Assembly: GCA_023269715.1 (NCBI GenBank)
Contig: JAGDVO010000013.1
Span: 876 to 44,453 of the forward strand
Direction of reading: 5' to 3'
Source of the DNA: Thermosulfidibacter sp.
GTDB taxonomy: Bacteria; Thermosulfidibacterota; Thermosulfidibacteria; Thermosulfidibacterales; Thermosulfidibacteraceae
DNA: 43,578 nucleotides
Each line of letters opens with the position of its first letter. The stretch's first letter is position 1. The position numbers were made by a program, and so were the translations under genes. Of the stretch, positions 17,042 through 26,351 are shown one piece after another. Under the pieces are notes generated by a model, which saw nothing but the letters and a program-made list of their open reading frames with translations, searched no databases and was not told the DNA's origin.

Positions 17042-18355
17042 ATGTATCCGCAGTGGCTTGTCCCAACGATTGGTTCTGCTGTAGTTATAGCTTTGATCGC
17101 CTGTTTTCATATTTTGCCTTCTCATTTAGCCACAGGTGCTTTCTGGTTTAACCTTTACATTGAAAGGAAGGCAGTAAAAGAGGGACGTAGTGAACTGATG
17201 GAGTTCCTTAAGAAATATGTCATCCTGATCCTTATATTTTCTTTTATCTATGGTTCGCTCACTGGAGTGGGAATATGGTTCGCAACAGCCGTCTCCTCAC
17301 CAAGAGCTATATCACTTCTGATCCACAACTATGTATGGGGATGGGCAACAGAATGGGTATTCTTTATTATCGAAATAACCGCAATCTATGCTTATTATTA
17401 CACACTTGGAAAAATCGACCCCGTCAATCATCTGAGACTCGGCTGGATCTACGCATGGGGTGCGTGGATAAGTATGGTTATAATCACCGGTATTTTAGCC
17501 TTCATGCTTACACCAGGTAAATGGCTGACAACCGGCGGATTTTTCGACGGCTTCTTTAATCCAACCTACTTCCCACAGTTATTTACTAGAACAGCGTTTA
17601 TGTTCACAGTTGCCTCTATCTATGCACTCATAGCTTTATCCTTCGTAAAGAACGAATCCGTAAAAGTGGAGATAGCAAAAAAGGCTGGAGTATGGGGCTT
17701 AGCTGGTCTAGTATTCGCATTCATACTCGGAGCCTGGTACTTTGCAAAACTACCAAAGGAAGCCAAAGAACTCTTAAACACACTACCCTATATGAAGACA
17801 CTTATTAAGGTTATGGTAATATCCCTCGTAATAACAGCAATCTATCTCGTGGTGTTTAGCTTCGTCATCCCAAAGTACAACAACCTGATAGCAGGAATAA
17901 TTTCGGCTATAGTACTCTTTCTGGCAATACTGGGGTTTGAAGGTATAAGGGAAGGGATTAGAAGACCATACATAGTCAACTACGTAATGTACGGTAGTTC
18001 CCAAATCATATCCAGAGACCTACCCGCAAAGGCTGTAAAAAACGAACTTGAAAAGGTGAGAGCAAAAGGTTTCCTCTCAAAACTCTATTATCTACCACCA
18101 GAACTGAGGACTATAACACCTGAAAACAAGGTAAAGGTAGGCGAGATACTCGCAATACACCTATGTAGTGGCTGCCACTCAATGGCAAAGGACGGGTGGT
18201 TGAGACCACTACCAAAGATACTCGCGGGCATGGACAAGGAAACTATAAAATCCCTAATCCAAAGCTTCGATTCCTCACCCTATATGCCACCCTTCGCCGG
18301 AAATGAACAGGAACTTGATGCAGTCTCCGAATATCTCGAAAAAATAGCAAAGTAA
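17042..18355 (+). CDS. Cytochrome bd subunit I-like membrane protein with C-terminal cytochrome c domain
   Basis: A 437-residue membrane protein. The first 200 residues follow the CydA N-terminal plan. H23 or H28 in the first helix (FHILPSH) is in the place of the E. coli H19 ligand. GSLTGVGIWFATA replaces the GxxTG segment. E104 and E111 in WATEWVFFIIEITA match the conserved pair E99/E107. In helix 5 the residue aligned with heme-b558 ligand H186 is R183 (QLFTRTAFMF). No Q-loop is seen. After about eight helices comes EGIREGIRRPYIV, then a periplasmic cytochrome c domain with CSGCH (375-379) and a probable distal Met (M415, SPYMPPFAG). This suggests electron transfer with a periplasmic c-heme rather than a standard quinol:O2 oxidase. 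Strong GGAGGTAGG ribosome site; the next gene starts 11 bases after the stop. Confidence 0.8.
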   Translation: MYPQWLVPTIGSAVVIALIACFHILPSHLATGAFWFNLYIERKAVKEGRSELMEFLKKYVILILIFSFIYGSLTGVGIWFATAVSSPRAISLLIHNYVWGWATEWVFFIIEITAIYAYYYTLGKIDPVNHLRLGWIYAWGAWISMVIITGILAFMLTPGKWLTTGGFFDGFFNPTYFPQLFTRTAFMFTVASIYALIALSFVKNESVKVEIAKKAGVWGLAGLVFAFILGAWYFAKLPKEAKELLNTLPYMKTLIKVMVISLVITAIYLVVFSFVIPKYNNLIAGIISAIVLFLAILGFEGIREGIRRPYIVNYVMYGSSQIISRDLPAKAVKNELEKVRAKGFLSKLYYLPPELRTITPENKVKVGEILAIHLCSGCHSMAKDGWLRPLPKILAGMDKETIKSLIQSFDSSPYMPPFAGNEQELDAVSEYLEKIAK

Positions 18356-18366
18356 AGGAGGTAGCC

Positions 18367-19581
18367 ATGAACACTATAGCTTTTGAATATTTAAAGCTAT
18401 TGAGAGACCCTATGGGTGTACCCTTTTACCCTCAGGTGTTTGAAGCCCTTATGGTACTTACCTTCGCCCTACACATAATATTCGTCAACCTGGTAATAGG
18501 AACAACGGGTCTTTCCATATGGTACTATATAAATAGAAACGACTATACCGAAAGACTAATAGGAGGCTTTGCAAGAGCATCCACAATAATGACCTCGCTA
18601 GCCATAGTTCTTGGTGTAGCTCCACTTCTGTTCGTACAAGTTATATATGATCCCTTCTGGTATACTGCTAACAATATATCCGCATGGTGGGTACTGGGAT
18701 TCCTGCTATTCATAGCAATAAGTTTCACAACTAGTTACCTCTTCTACTTTAGCGACAAAAAGGGCGGTAATATCATATGGGCAATATTATCTTTTGTATT
18801 CCTTATAATTGCAGGAATTGTCATCCATGCCTTAAGTGAACAGATGATAAGCCCCGAAAAATGGACAAAATGGATAACAGAAGGAGACAAAATCAACCTC
18901 TACGGAAACAAACTGCACGGTATAAATGTAGTAAGATTCCTACATTTTATAATTCCCTCCTTCGCAGTGACAGGTGTATTCATGATGTTAGCTAGCTGGT
19001 ATTATAGAGGTAAGGAAGGTTACAGTGAGTCTTATCTGAACTGGTTGGCAAATAAAGGTAGAAAAATGGCTCTTATATTCTCGATAATACAGGGAATAGT
19101 GGGAGCCATATGGTACGCTCTGGAAATAGACGTCAAAGGATTCGCCCTCCATCCACTAACCTTGCTAGGAATATTAGCTGGAATGAGTTACATAGGGTAC
19201 CTGATGAAACTCAAGGAACCGGAAAAAAGAGCTATCCCAACCGCCATATTTACATTCATGGTAATACTACTTATGGCAATTACCAGAGAAACCCTCAGAA
19301 ACGTGAAGCTTTCTAACATGGGATACTCAATAGGCGACTACAAACTCTCCTTAGATTGGGGCAGTACAGTCCTATTTCTGCTCACATTCATAATGGGAAT
19401 AATAGTGGTAAGTTACATAGCCACAATAGTCTATAAACTGGGCAAGAGTAACAAAAAGGTCACAGAAATGCCAGAATTAGATACCTTTGGGAAAATAGCT
19501 GTCAGCCTACCTGTAATATGGTTTATAGTTGTAGCAGGCTTCGGTATTATACTTGCCTTCTCTAATGGAGCCCTTCCATAA
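18367..19581 (+). CDS. Second CydA-like membrane subunit of the bd-like complex
   Basis: A 404-residue protein with about nine membrane helices and no heme-c motif. H36 (ALHIIFVN) sits in the position of the CydA helix-1 His, and H193 in RFLHFIIPSFAVTGVFMMLASWYY aligns well with the CydA H186 segment (FVHTVASGYVTGAMF). The Glu pair of CydA is absent in the corresponding helix (LFVQVIYDPFWYT). It is therefore a CydA homologue rather than CydB, complementary to the upstream subunit. Pairs of CydA-like subunits in place of CydA/CydB are known in the bd superfamily (OR-N/CydA' types, from memory). GGAGGT precedes the ATG, and a hairpin terminator follows seven bases after the stop. No CydX or CydCD genes are nearby. 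Confidence 0.75.
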   Translation: MNTIAFEYLKLLRDPMGVPFYPQVFEALMVLTFALHIIFVNLVIGTTGLSIWYYINRNDYTERLIGGFARASTIMTSLAIVLGVAPLLFVQVIYDPFWYTANNISAWWVLGFLLFIAISFTTSYLFYFSDKKGGNIIWAILSFVFLIIAGIVIHALSEQMISPEKWTKWITEGDKINLYGNKLHGINVVRFLHFIIPSFAVTGVFMMLASWYYRGKEGYSESYLNWLANKGRKMALIFSIIQGIVGAIWYALEIDVKGFALHPLTLLGILAGMSYIGYLMKLKEPEKRAIPTAIFTFMVILLMAITRETLRNVKLSNMGYSIGDYKLSLDWGSTVLFLLTFIMGIIVVSYIATIVYKLGKSNKKVTEMPELDTFGKIAVSLPVIWFIVVAGFGIILAFSNGALP

Positions 19582-19587
19582 AATAAA

Positions 19588-19606
19588 AGCCGGGGAATCC
19601 CCGGCT
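19588..19606. terminator. Bidirectional hairpin terminator
   Basis: Perfect 8-bp stem AGCCGGGG/CCCCGGCT with a 3-base loop. Read leftward, the stem is followed by TTTTATTTT, a textbook intrinsic terminator for the leuS/GGDEF unit. Read rightward, the tail is CTACTAATAAATTT, weaker, closing the bd-like operon. Confidence 0.8.
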
Positions 19607-19647
19607 CTACTAATAAATTTAATCACTAATATTTAGCCACTTCCATT

Positions 19648-20622
19648 TTACTGATAGATTATATCGCTACCCTTCCTTCTCATAGCCTCAACGAGTCTTT
19701 CCTCGAGTCTAGCCAACAGCTCCTTCTCATCAATTCCATCCTCTGGAAAAGCTGACACAGAAATATCAAGATAAACTGGAAAACTCTGTTTTGTCCACTC
19801 AGAATTGTCAAAATCGTTCTTTATACGGTTAAGATACTTGAGACTATCCACCCTTTCCATCTCTGGGAAGAGCACAACAAACTTGGCACCACCATATCTC
19901 GCAACGAAATCTATACTTCTCACACTATCCTTGACCAGCTTAGCCACAAACTTCAAAAGCTCATCGCCCTTTACATGTCCTAAAATATCGTTACATTCCT
20001 TTATTCCAGTCACGTGTATAAGAGCCAAAACAAAGGGATGATTTGTCTCCTTTGCCCTAGTCCACTCCTTGTAGAGGGTTTCATGGAAATACTTGAAGTT
20101 AGCCACCTGTGTGAGAGGATCGTAATTACTCATATCATCAATAAGATCCTTCAGACAATAATAGTCAACTATAATGCCCACCATGTTGGATAAGATCCAG
20201 AAGAACTGATGAATCTCCTCCGTCATTTCAAAATCAGAATCAAAGGTCATAAAAATCAGAGACTTCACTACTCCCCTTGCAACAACAGGTATGAGAACCA
20301 TAGAAGCATAAGGATTCTCAAAGGTAACAGAAAACATAGGATGTCCTTCTTTAATTATTGTGATTTCTTTACTATTAAAAACATATTCAAAAACAGGATG
20401 ACAACCCTTTCTGTGAATGTCTTTGATGGTAGTGTAGCTTATTCCTCTTGAAGCCTTGAACCTACATCCTCCGTTTAGAAATTCCACTACACCTATCTCT
20501 TTCGGTTTGAAGATCTCTCTCAGCTCTTCAACGATTGTGGAATAAATCTCTTCCACATACTCATCGTTAACCACATCCTCTAAGACACTACCAACGATCC
20601 TCATAAACCTCGCACAATCCAT
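19648..20622 (-). CDS. GAF-like plus degenerate GGDEF domain protein
   Basis: A 324-residue cytoplasmic protein. Residues 1-155 resemble a GAF sensor domain (FRMIVG start, IPVVARGVVKSLIFMTFDS), and 165-320 form a GGDEF domain with YDPLTQVANFKYFHE. The active-site loop reads GGAKF (244-248) instead of GGDEF/GGEEF, and the first metal-binding Asp is replaced (IHVTGIKECND in place of IDIDxFKxxND). Diguanylate cyclase activity is therefore unlikely. The inhibitory-site RxxD is retained at exactly the usual spacing (RSID, 235-238, five residues before the loop), so it may bind c-di-GMP. Ten bases downstream of leuS and ended by the hairpin at 19588, so it is the last gene of that unit. The ligand of the GAF-like part is unknown. 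Confidence 0.85.
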   Translation of the reverse strand: MDCARFMRIVGSVLEDVVNDEYVEEIYSTIVEELREIFKPKEIGVVEFLNGGCRFKASRGISYTTIKDIHRKGCHPVFEYVFNSKEITIIKEGHPMFSVTFENPYASMVLIPVVARGVVKSLIFMTFDSDFEMTEEIHQFFWILSNMVGIIVDYYCLKDLIDDMSNYDPLTQVANFKYFHETLYKEWTRAKETNHPFVLALIHVTGIKECNDILGHVKGDELLKFVAKLVKDSVRSIDFVARYGGAKFVVLFPEMERVDSLKYLNRIKNDFDNSEWTKQSFPVYLDISVSAFPEDGIDEKELLARLEERLVEAMRRKGSDIIYQ

Positions 20623-20632
20623 AGCCCCCTCC

Positions 20633-23113
20633 TTAAGCTACAACTATATTCACAAGCTTGTTGGGAACCAGTATAACTTTTGTAACCTTCTTCCCTTCAA
20701 TCAGAGATTTTACCCTATCATTATAAAGAGCGATCCTCTTTTGCTCCTCTTCTGGTAGACCAAAGGGTATGTCCACTTTCGCCCTTACCTTCCCGTTTAT
20801 CTGGATAATAAGAGTTATCATCTCTTCCCTCGCAAGCTCTTCATCGTATGTCGGCCATTCCTGTTCAAGTGTAAAACCAGTATTACCCAGTTTCTCCCAA
20901 ACTTCATCTGCAAAATGAGGAGCAAAAGGAGAAATGAGTAGGGCAATCTTTTCTATAGCAAATCTAACCACCTTCCTATCATTGGAATTGTTCCAGTCTA
21001 TGGAATTATCTATATCGTAAAGGAAGTTCAGATACTCCATTATAAAGGCAATAGCTGTATTAAACCTAAATTTTTCAATATCATTCGTTACCTTTTTTAT
21101 AAGTTGATGCGTTTTTTTGAGTAGCTCCCTACCCCCATTAGATAAAGCACCAATATCTATATTTCCCCTTTCATCCTTCACATCATCCACATGCATAAAG
21201 ATATATCTCCAAAGCCTATTCAGGAACCTATAGCAACCTTCAATACCATGATCGGACCAATCAAGATCCCTCTCGGGAGGCGCTGCAAATAGGAGAAAGA
21301 GTCTAACCGTATCTGCACCGTATTTCCCAACCATATCATCAGGATCCACGATATTACCAAGGGATTTGGACATTTTCGCACCATCCTTTATCACCATGCC
21401 CTGTGTCAAAAGTGCTTCAAAGGGCTCCTCGATATCCGTATAACCAAGATCCTTCAAAACCATCGTGTAAAACCGTGAATAGAGTAAGTGTAAAACAGCA
21501 TGCTCAATTCCACCAATATACTGGTCTACAGGCATCCAATATTTAGCCCTTTCATCAAAGGGACCTGTGTTACAATCGGGCGAGCAGAACCTGAAGAAAT
21601 ACCAGGAGGATTCCACAAAGGTATCCATAGTATCCGTTTCTCTCCTTGCATCACCTCTGCATTTTGGGCATTTGGTTTCCACAAATTCCCGCACCTTTTC
21701 TAGAGGATTCCCACCACCAATGAAGGGAACATCCTTCGGTAAAACCACCGGCAGTTCCTCAAAGGGAACAGGCACAATCCCACATTTATCGCAATAAACC
21801 ACAGGAATCGGAGCACCCCAGTACCTCTGCCTGGAAATAAGCCAATCTCTCAACTTATAGGATACAGTTCCTCTACCAAAACCCCTCTCTTCCATGTATT
21901 TTATAATGGCCTTCTTTGCATCCTCGTTGTACATGCCATCGAAGGGACCCGAATTGACCAAATACCCTTCGCCCTCATGAGCCTCTTCCATCTCTTCGGG
22001 TTTAAGCTCCCTATCTTTTGGCATGACGACAACCTTTATGGGAAGACCGTATTTCCTCGCAAATTCAAAGTCCCTCTGGTCATGAGCCGGAACACCCATA
22101 ACCGCACCAGTACCATACTCAAATATAACGAAGTTTGCAGCGAATATGGGAACCCTATCGCCGGTAAAAGGATTGATACAGTACTTACCTATAAACACAC
22201 CCTCCTTCTCAAAAGACTCCAGAAGCCTAGCTGATTTAGGTTGCTTCCTTAGTCTTTCCACCTCGCGCTTCGTCTTCTCATCACAGCCCTTCAAAAACTC
22301 ATCTACCAGGGGATGTTCAGGAGCAAGACTCATAAAGGTAACGCCATAGACAGTATCCGGTCTTGTAGTAAATACCTTTATCTTCCTATCCAAACCCTCG
22401 ATAGGAAACTCTATCTCTGCACCATAGGATTTACCTATCCAATTCTCCTGCATCACAAGAACTCTATCCGGCCATTTACCTCTCAGCTTCTCCAGACCTT
22501 CAAGGAGAGCGTCGGCATAATCCGTAATCTTGAGGAACCACTGCTCTAGTTCCTTCACCTCTACTTCACTACCACATCTCCAGCACTTACCACCTACCAC
22601 CTGCTCATCAGCAAGGACCGTACTGCAACTCTCACACCAGTTAACAGGAGCCTTCTTCTTGTAGGCAAGTCCTCTATTCAACATCTCTATGAATATCTTT
22701 TGTTCCCATTTATAGTATTCAGGTTCGCACGTTGAAATTTCTCTACTCCAATCATAGGAAAATCCAAGCCTTTTTAGCTGCTTCTTCATAAAATCTATAT
22801 TTTCATAGGTCCAGTGGGCAGGATGAACACCGTGCTTTATAGCTGCATTTTCAGCAGGTAGACCAAAGGCATCCCAACCCATAGGATGTAATACATTATA
22901 ACCCTTCATTCTCTTGTATCTCGCAACAACATCCCCTATCGAGTAATTCCTGACATGCCCCATATGGATCCTTCCAGAAGGATAAGGGAACATCTCAAGG
23001 CAGTAAAACTTAGGTTTGCTATTATCCTCCTTTACCTCAAAAAGCTTGGATTCCTCCCACCTCTTCTGCCATTTCAGCTCTATATCGTGTGGGTTGTACC
23101 CAAGCTCTTTCAT
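20633..23113 (-). CDS. leuS: Leucyl-tRNA synthetase
   Basis: An 826-residue class Ia synthetase of bacterial type. The HIGH motif is HMGH (50-53) in [17 protein letters not shown], with [14 protein letters not shown] following. The CP1 editing domain shows [13 protein letters not shown] and [15 protein letters not shown]; zinc-site Cys pairs appear in NWCESC/KCWRC and [17 protein letters not shown] closes the catalytic core, and an anticodon-binding domain and a short C-terminal domain ([15 protein letters not shown]) follow. Full normal length. AAGGAGGG lies upstream; the start overlaps the DUF2892 gene by 4 bases. Confidence 0.98.
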   Translation of the reverse strand: MKELGYNPHDIELKWQKRWEESKLFEVKEDNSKPKFYCLEMFPYPSGRIHMGHVRNYSIGDVVARYKRMKGYNVLHPMGWDAFGLPAENAAIKHGVHPAHWTYENIDFMKKQLKRLGFSYDWSREISTCEPEYYKWEQKIFIEMLNRGLAYKKKAPVNWCESCSTVLADEQVVGGKCWRCGSEVEVKELEQWFLKITDYADALLEGLEKLRGKWPDRVLVMQENWIGKSYGAEIEFPIEGLDRKIKVFTTRPDTVYGVTFMSLAPEHPLVDEFLKGCDEKTKREVERLRKQPKSARLLESFEKEGVFIGKYCINPFTGDRVPIFAANFVIFEYGTGAVMGVPAHDQRDFEFARKYGLPIKVVVMPKDRELKPEEMEEAHEGEGYLVNSGPFDGMYNEDAKKAIIKYMEERGFGRGTVSYKLRDWLISRQRYWGAPIPVVYCDKCGIVPVPFEELPVVLPKDVPFIGGGNPLEKVREFVETKCPKCRGDARRETDTMDTFVESSWYFFRFCSPDCNTGPFDERAKYWMPVDQYIGGIEHAVLHLLYSRFYTMVLKDLGYTDIEEPFEALLTQGMVIKDGAKMSKSLGNIVDPDDMVGKYGADTVRLFLLFAAPPERDLDWSDHGIEGCYRFLNRLWRYIFMHVDDVKDERGNIDIGALSNGGRELLKKTHQLIKKVTNDIEKFRFNTAIAFIMEYLNFLYDIDNSIDWNNSNDRKVVRFAIEKIALLISPFAPHFADEVWEKLGNTGFTLEQEWPTYDEELAREEMITLIIQINGKVRAKVDIPFGLPEEEQKRIALYNDRVKSLIEGKKVTKVILVPNKLVNIVVA

Positions 23114-23370
23114 TTGGAGCCCTCCTTCTCGTTACAGTAAGTCTCAAGCACACTCTTAACACCTATCAGACCAAGAAAGATACTAGAAGGACAAATACCA
23201 GTAATAGCAAAAAACATGAGCATAAAACCAACGAAAAGGGTAAAATACAGGAAACCAACCTTCCCTGTTATGAAATACAACAAGACACTCAAAAAAGTGA
23301 AAATACCAGCAAGCAAAAAGTTTATTCTCTCTATATACCACCTATCCTTCGGGAGCCTGTATATTCTCAT
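23110..23370 (-). CDS. Small DUF2892-type membrane protein
   Basis: An 86-residue protein with two hydrophobic helices (about 18-36 and 40-62) and the hallmark [16 protein letters not shown], matching the GxCPxxxxLxxLGV pattern of DUF2892 inner-membrane proteins. The start with basic residues before the first helix fits. The cysteine in the CP motif is often in proteins linked to sulfur or redox genes, but nothing here tests that. A very strong ribosome site (GAGGAGGTGAAGT) precedes it. It is 37 bases downstream of the DEAD-box helicase and overlaps leuS by 4. Confidence 0.75.
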   Translation of the reverse strand: MRIYRLPKDRWYIERINFLLAGIFTFLSVLLYFITGKVGFLYFTLFVGFMLMFFAITGICPSSIFLGLIGVKSVLETYCNEKEGSK

Positions 23371-23407
23371 ACTTCACCTCCTCTGCTATTATCTGATAGA
23401 ATGAGAA

Positions 23408-24490
23408 TCAACTTTTCGCATTCAAAATTTTGTAGCCCTCTTTCTTAAAAGTTGTTTTAAATTTACCAATTTCTTTTTCATCAATCAACGTTATCGCCAA
23501 ACCCTTTCTGAATGCTCTACCAGTTCTTCCTACTCTATGAATATACAAGATCTTGTTTCTTGGCAACCTGTAATTCACGACAACATCTACATCGTTTATA
23601 TCGAGACCACGTGAAGCCACATCTGTAGCAACAAGCACATTAAATTTACCATTTCTAAAACCACTAAATACAAGCTCCCTTTTGAACTGTGAGAACTTTC
23701 CATGTAAAGCCTTCACTCCAAGTCCAGCTTTCCTCAGTTTATCCGCAATTTTTTCTGTCTCCTCTATAGTATCCATAAAAACTAGTATCTTCTTATCCAG
23801 ATTCTCACTTATAACCTTTACCAAAAAGTCAAAGCGTCCTTTACTAGAAACCCTATAGAATCTATTTTCTATAGTCCTAGGAGGATAAAACCTGTCATCT
23901 AGCTTTACAACCTCATAATCCCTATTCAGTCTACGCACAACAAAATCCAAAACCTTCTGGGAAACCGTAGCAGATAGAAAAACTGTCTGTCTATCACTGG
24001 GCGTGAAGGAAAGAATCCTATCAACACTCTCAACAAAGCCCATATCAAACATCCTATCAACCTCATCAACAACCAGAAACCTTATTCTGCTCAAATCCAA
24101 ACTTCCCCTCGCTGCAAGATCTAGAATTCTACCTGGTGTACCTACAACAACCCTTACACCACCCCTTTCCAAGCGGTCCACCTGATGGGAAATTCGAATA
24201 CCACCATAGACCTTAAGAATACCTAGGCTATTATCGAGCTTCGAAATCTCTTCGGCTATCTGCAAGGCAAGCTCCCTAGTAGGGACCACAACTAAAGCCT
24301 GTAGATCCCTACAGAACTTATCAACCGCCATTACAAGAGGAATCGCAAAAGATAACGTCTTGCCACTACCCGTCTCCGCTTTTACAACCGCATCCCTCCC
24401 GCTTATAATCACCGGAATGGCCATTTTCTGAATTAGAGTGAAATTCTCAAAACCAGCTTTTTTCAACAAAGATAAAGCTACATTGTTCAT
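23408..24490 (-). CDS. DEAD-box RNA helicase, minimal form
   Basis: A 360-residue two-domain RecA-like helicase. It shows the Q motif (FENFTLIQKMAIP), Walker A AETGSGKT, PTRELALQ, GTPGRILDL, motif II as DEVD in place of DEAD (VVDEVDRMFDMGF), SAT (FLSATVS), IVFMDT-like LVFMDT, ATDVASRGLDI and HRVGRTGR. It ends soon after motif VI with no C-terminal RNA-binding extension, unlike longer DeaD or DbpA forms. It probably unwinds short RNA duplexes in ribosome assembly or mRNA turnover. A strong GGGGGAT ribosome site and its own promoter suggest it starts the unit containing DUF2892 and leuS. Confidence 0.93.
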   Translation of the reverse strand: MNNVALSLLKKAGFENFTLIQKMAIPVIISGRDAVVKAETGSGKTLSFAIPLVMAVDKFCRDLQALVVVPTRELALQIAEEISKLDNSLGILKVYGGIRISHQVDRLERGGVRVVVGTPGRILDLAARGSLDLSRIRFLVVDEVDRMFDMGFVESVDRILSFTPSDRQTVFLSATVSQKVLDFVVRRLNRDYEVVKLDDRFYPPRTIENRFYRVSSKGRFDFLVKVISENLDKKILVFMDTIEETEKIADKLRKAGLGVKALHGKFSQFKRELVFSGFRNGKFNVLVATDVASRGLDINDVDVVVNYRLPRNKILYIHRVGRTGRAFRKGLAITLIDEKEIGKFKTTFKKEGYKILNAKS

Positions 24491-24521
24491 AAAATCCCCC
24501 TAAAAATTCAAAAATTTGATT

Positions 24522-24550
24522 AGGTTAAAACTATACCAGGTAAATGTCAA
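24522..24550 (-). promoter_or_regulatory. Likely promoter of the DEAD-box helicase unit
   Basis: Perfect TTGACA (24550-24545) on the minus strand, 17-base spacer, then TAACCT (24527-24522), a moderate -10. It lies in the 79-base gap after the histidine phosphatase gene and about 30 bases before the helicase ATG. Confidence 0.45.
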
Positions 24551-24569
24551 TAAATGGAACACAAAAGCT

Positions 24570-25190
24570 CTACCAGTAGGAACTAACGAGAATCGTACCG
24601 ATATCCCTAGCCGAAACGTTAATCCCTCTTATTATAGAATTATCTCCCCTAAAGGACACAATAACAGCCCTTAAATAGTAGATCTCGAAGGCATAAAAAA
24701 ACCTGCTCTCGATAGACAGAATCTCACTTATAAGTGCCCTCAAAAACCCACCATGGGTAAATACTACATTCAGAGTAAAATCCTTTCTCTTCACATAGTC
24801 CAAAAACCTCTTCGCTCTATCTCTCAGGTTTCTTATAGATTCACCCTTTGGAGGAGATATTCTATCATCCTTCAACCTCTCCCAAAAAAGGGGGTCCCTG
24901 TAAACCTCTTTCCTCAACTTGCCAGTCCAAAGACCATAATCAGCCTCCCTCAAATCATCCCTTATAAAAAGTGGTATACCTTTTCTATCAGCCAGAATCT
25001 TAGCAGGGAAAAGTGCCCTTTTAAGTGGACTACTGTAGACGGCATTTATTTCAAGATTCATAAGATATTCCACAACTTCAATGGAATCCTTTTTGCCTTT
25101 TTCGGAAAGATCCACATCCATATGCCCGTAAAAATAAGCTCTGCTTTCCCCAACAACCTCACCATGTCTAAAAAGGACGACTGTCCTCAA
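24570..25190 (-). CDS. Histidine phosphatase superfamily (phosphoglycerate-mutase-like) protein
   Basis: About 206 residues. The phosphate-accepting histidine is in LFRHGE, and FYGHMDVDLSEKGKKD, YSSPLKRALFPAKIL, READYGLWTGK and the second His in VFTHGGFLRALI complete the family pattern. The size and the FYGHMDVDLS version fit small phosphatases of the CobC/PhoE type rather than the glycolytic mutase; the substrate is unknown. I prefer a TTG start at 25190, because AGGAG lies six bases upstream; the ATG two codons earlier (25196) would sit directly on that AGGAG. The gene overlaps the end of the SfsA fusion by about 23 bases, so the two are translationally coupled. Confidence 0.85.
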   Translation of the reverse strand: MRTVVLFRHGEVVGESRAYFYGHMDVDLSEKGKKDSIEVVEYLMNLEINAVYSSPLKRALFPAKILADRKGIPLFIRDDLREADYGLWTGKLRKEVYRDPLFWERLKDDRISPPKGESIRNLRDRAKRFLDYVKRKDFTLNVVFTHGGFLRALISEILSIESRFFYAFEIYYLRAVIVSFRGDNSIIRGINVSARDIGTILVSSYW

Positions 25191-26349
25191 GGTCATCTCC
25201 TAAGATCCTATCCAACCTGTAATAACAGACCAGCTCAACAAAATCCCTATTCTTTATGGGATTCTCTCTGAAGAAGAAAAGGTGACTTTCAAGCAAAGAA
25301 TCGCTAGCACCAAAACGGAGGATGCAATCATCGGCTATAGAGCTTACCTTCTCCGCCAATTCCTCTTCTATATCTTCAGTGGTAACTATTGGGATAGCAT
25401 CTACCCTTTTCGCTTCCGATGTTAGATAGTCTATGTGCCATCTTAATTTTTTGTTCCTATTTTTGTGTCTACCTATTCTCCCCTTCAAACCACTAAAAGC
25501 ACTACCCACATAAACATAAAAGCCCTTCTCAAAAGGTAATTCCCCTAAAGCACCAACTTTTATAACTTTCGGTCTATCAAGCTCTATAACGAGTAGATAC
25601 ACACCCTTATCGAAGTCTACACTCCTAAGATGATCCCACAAAATCCTGACCTCTTTAACTTCCCTCACTTCCTTTAAACACTCATTAAACCCTATGGAAA
25701 TTGCCCTGAACTCTACTAGATCACTAAACTTAAGCATATTCTTGGCAAATTCCCTATCTATGTGATAAGTGGGCAAAAAATAATCAACCGCTGGATTCAT
25801 TATAACAAATAAGACTATGCTCTTTGTGTTCCTATCCACTAGATGTGAAAGTTCAACTACATGATCCGAACCCCTCTTCGTAACCGCATCGGGAAACATG
25901 GCTATCCTTCTACCAAAGAGAGTACAGGTTTTTACTTCTAAGTAAATCCTTCCACCATCCCCCTCTAGTAGAAAATCTATCCTCCTATTTCCTATATCCA
26001 CCTCCTCCCTAACCACCTTAAAACCTTTCAAAAACTCAATCCTACCAGATCCTATCAGATCCCTTACTATTCTGTTCGTAAGATGGGTATGTAGTAGCAC
26101 CCACCTACCAAATCTTTTGGTAGCTATAAGTACATACCTATGCTTTCTACTCTTTAAACTCTCTCTTATATAATCCATACCACCCAAACTTCGAACTAGC
26201 AGAACCTCTGTACCAGGAATCAGCAACTCCCATAGCCTACCAGGATTGGGTAGATAGGCACTTACGATCTCACCACCCACATCAACCAAACAGACAAACC
26301 TGTTTACTCTCTCCTTAAAAATCCCCTTTACCTTTTCAAGATCCAGCAT
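25168..26349 (-). CDS. sfsA: SfsA nuclease domain fused to a DUF123 (GIY-YIG-like) domain
   Basis: A 393-residue fusion. Residues 1-235 are SfsA: YLPNPGRLWELL at the DNA/RNA-binding N-terminus, then the PD-(D/E)xK nuclease core with D125 (RRIDFLL), E138 and K140 (YLEVKT) and FPDAVTKRG. Residues about 250-380 are a DUF123 domain: GVYLLVIEL, KGFYVYVGSAFSGLKGRIGRH and WHIDYL, which resembles GIY-YIG endonucleases. SfsA alone is normally about 230-240 residues and DUF123 is often free-standing or fused to endonuclease III-like proteins. Two nuclease folds in one chain suggest nucleic-acid processing, target unknown. It starts two bases after the TonB-like gene and overlaps the phosphatase gene. 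Confidence 0.87.
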   Translation of the reverse strand: MLDLEKVKGIFKERVNRFVCLVDVGGEIVSAYLPNPGRLWELLIPGTEVLLVRSLGGMDYIRESLKSRKHRYVLIATKRFGRWVLLHTHLTNRIVRDLIGSGRIEFLKGFKVVREEVDIGNRRIDFLLEGDGGRIYLEVKTCTLFGRRIAMFPDAVTKRGSDHVVELSHLVDRNTKSIVLFVIMNPAVDYFLPTYHIDREFAKNMLKFSDLVEFRAISIGFNECLKEVREVKEVRILWDHLRSVDFDKGVYLLVIELDRPKVIKVGALGELPFEKGFYVYVGSAFSGLKGRIGRHKNRNKKLRWHIDYLTSEAKRVDAIPIVTTEDIEEELAEKVSSIADDCILRFGASDSLLESHLFFFRENPIKNRDFVELVCYYRLDRILGDDLEDSRPF

Positions 26350-26351
26350 TA

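Noticed and set aside
24003-24185. Ser/Thr-rich short rightward ORF inside the DEAD-box helicase
   Set aside because: Shadow of the helicase motif I-II region.
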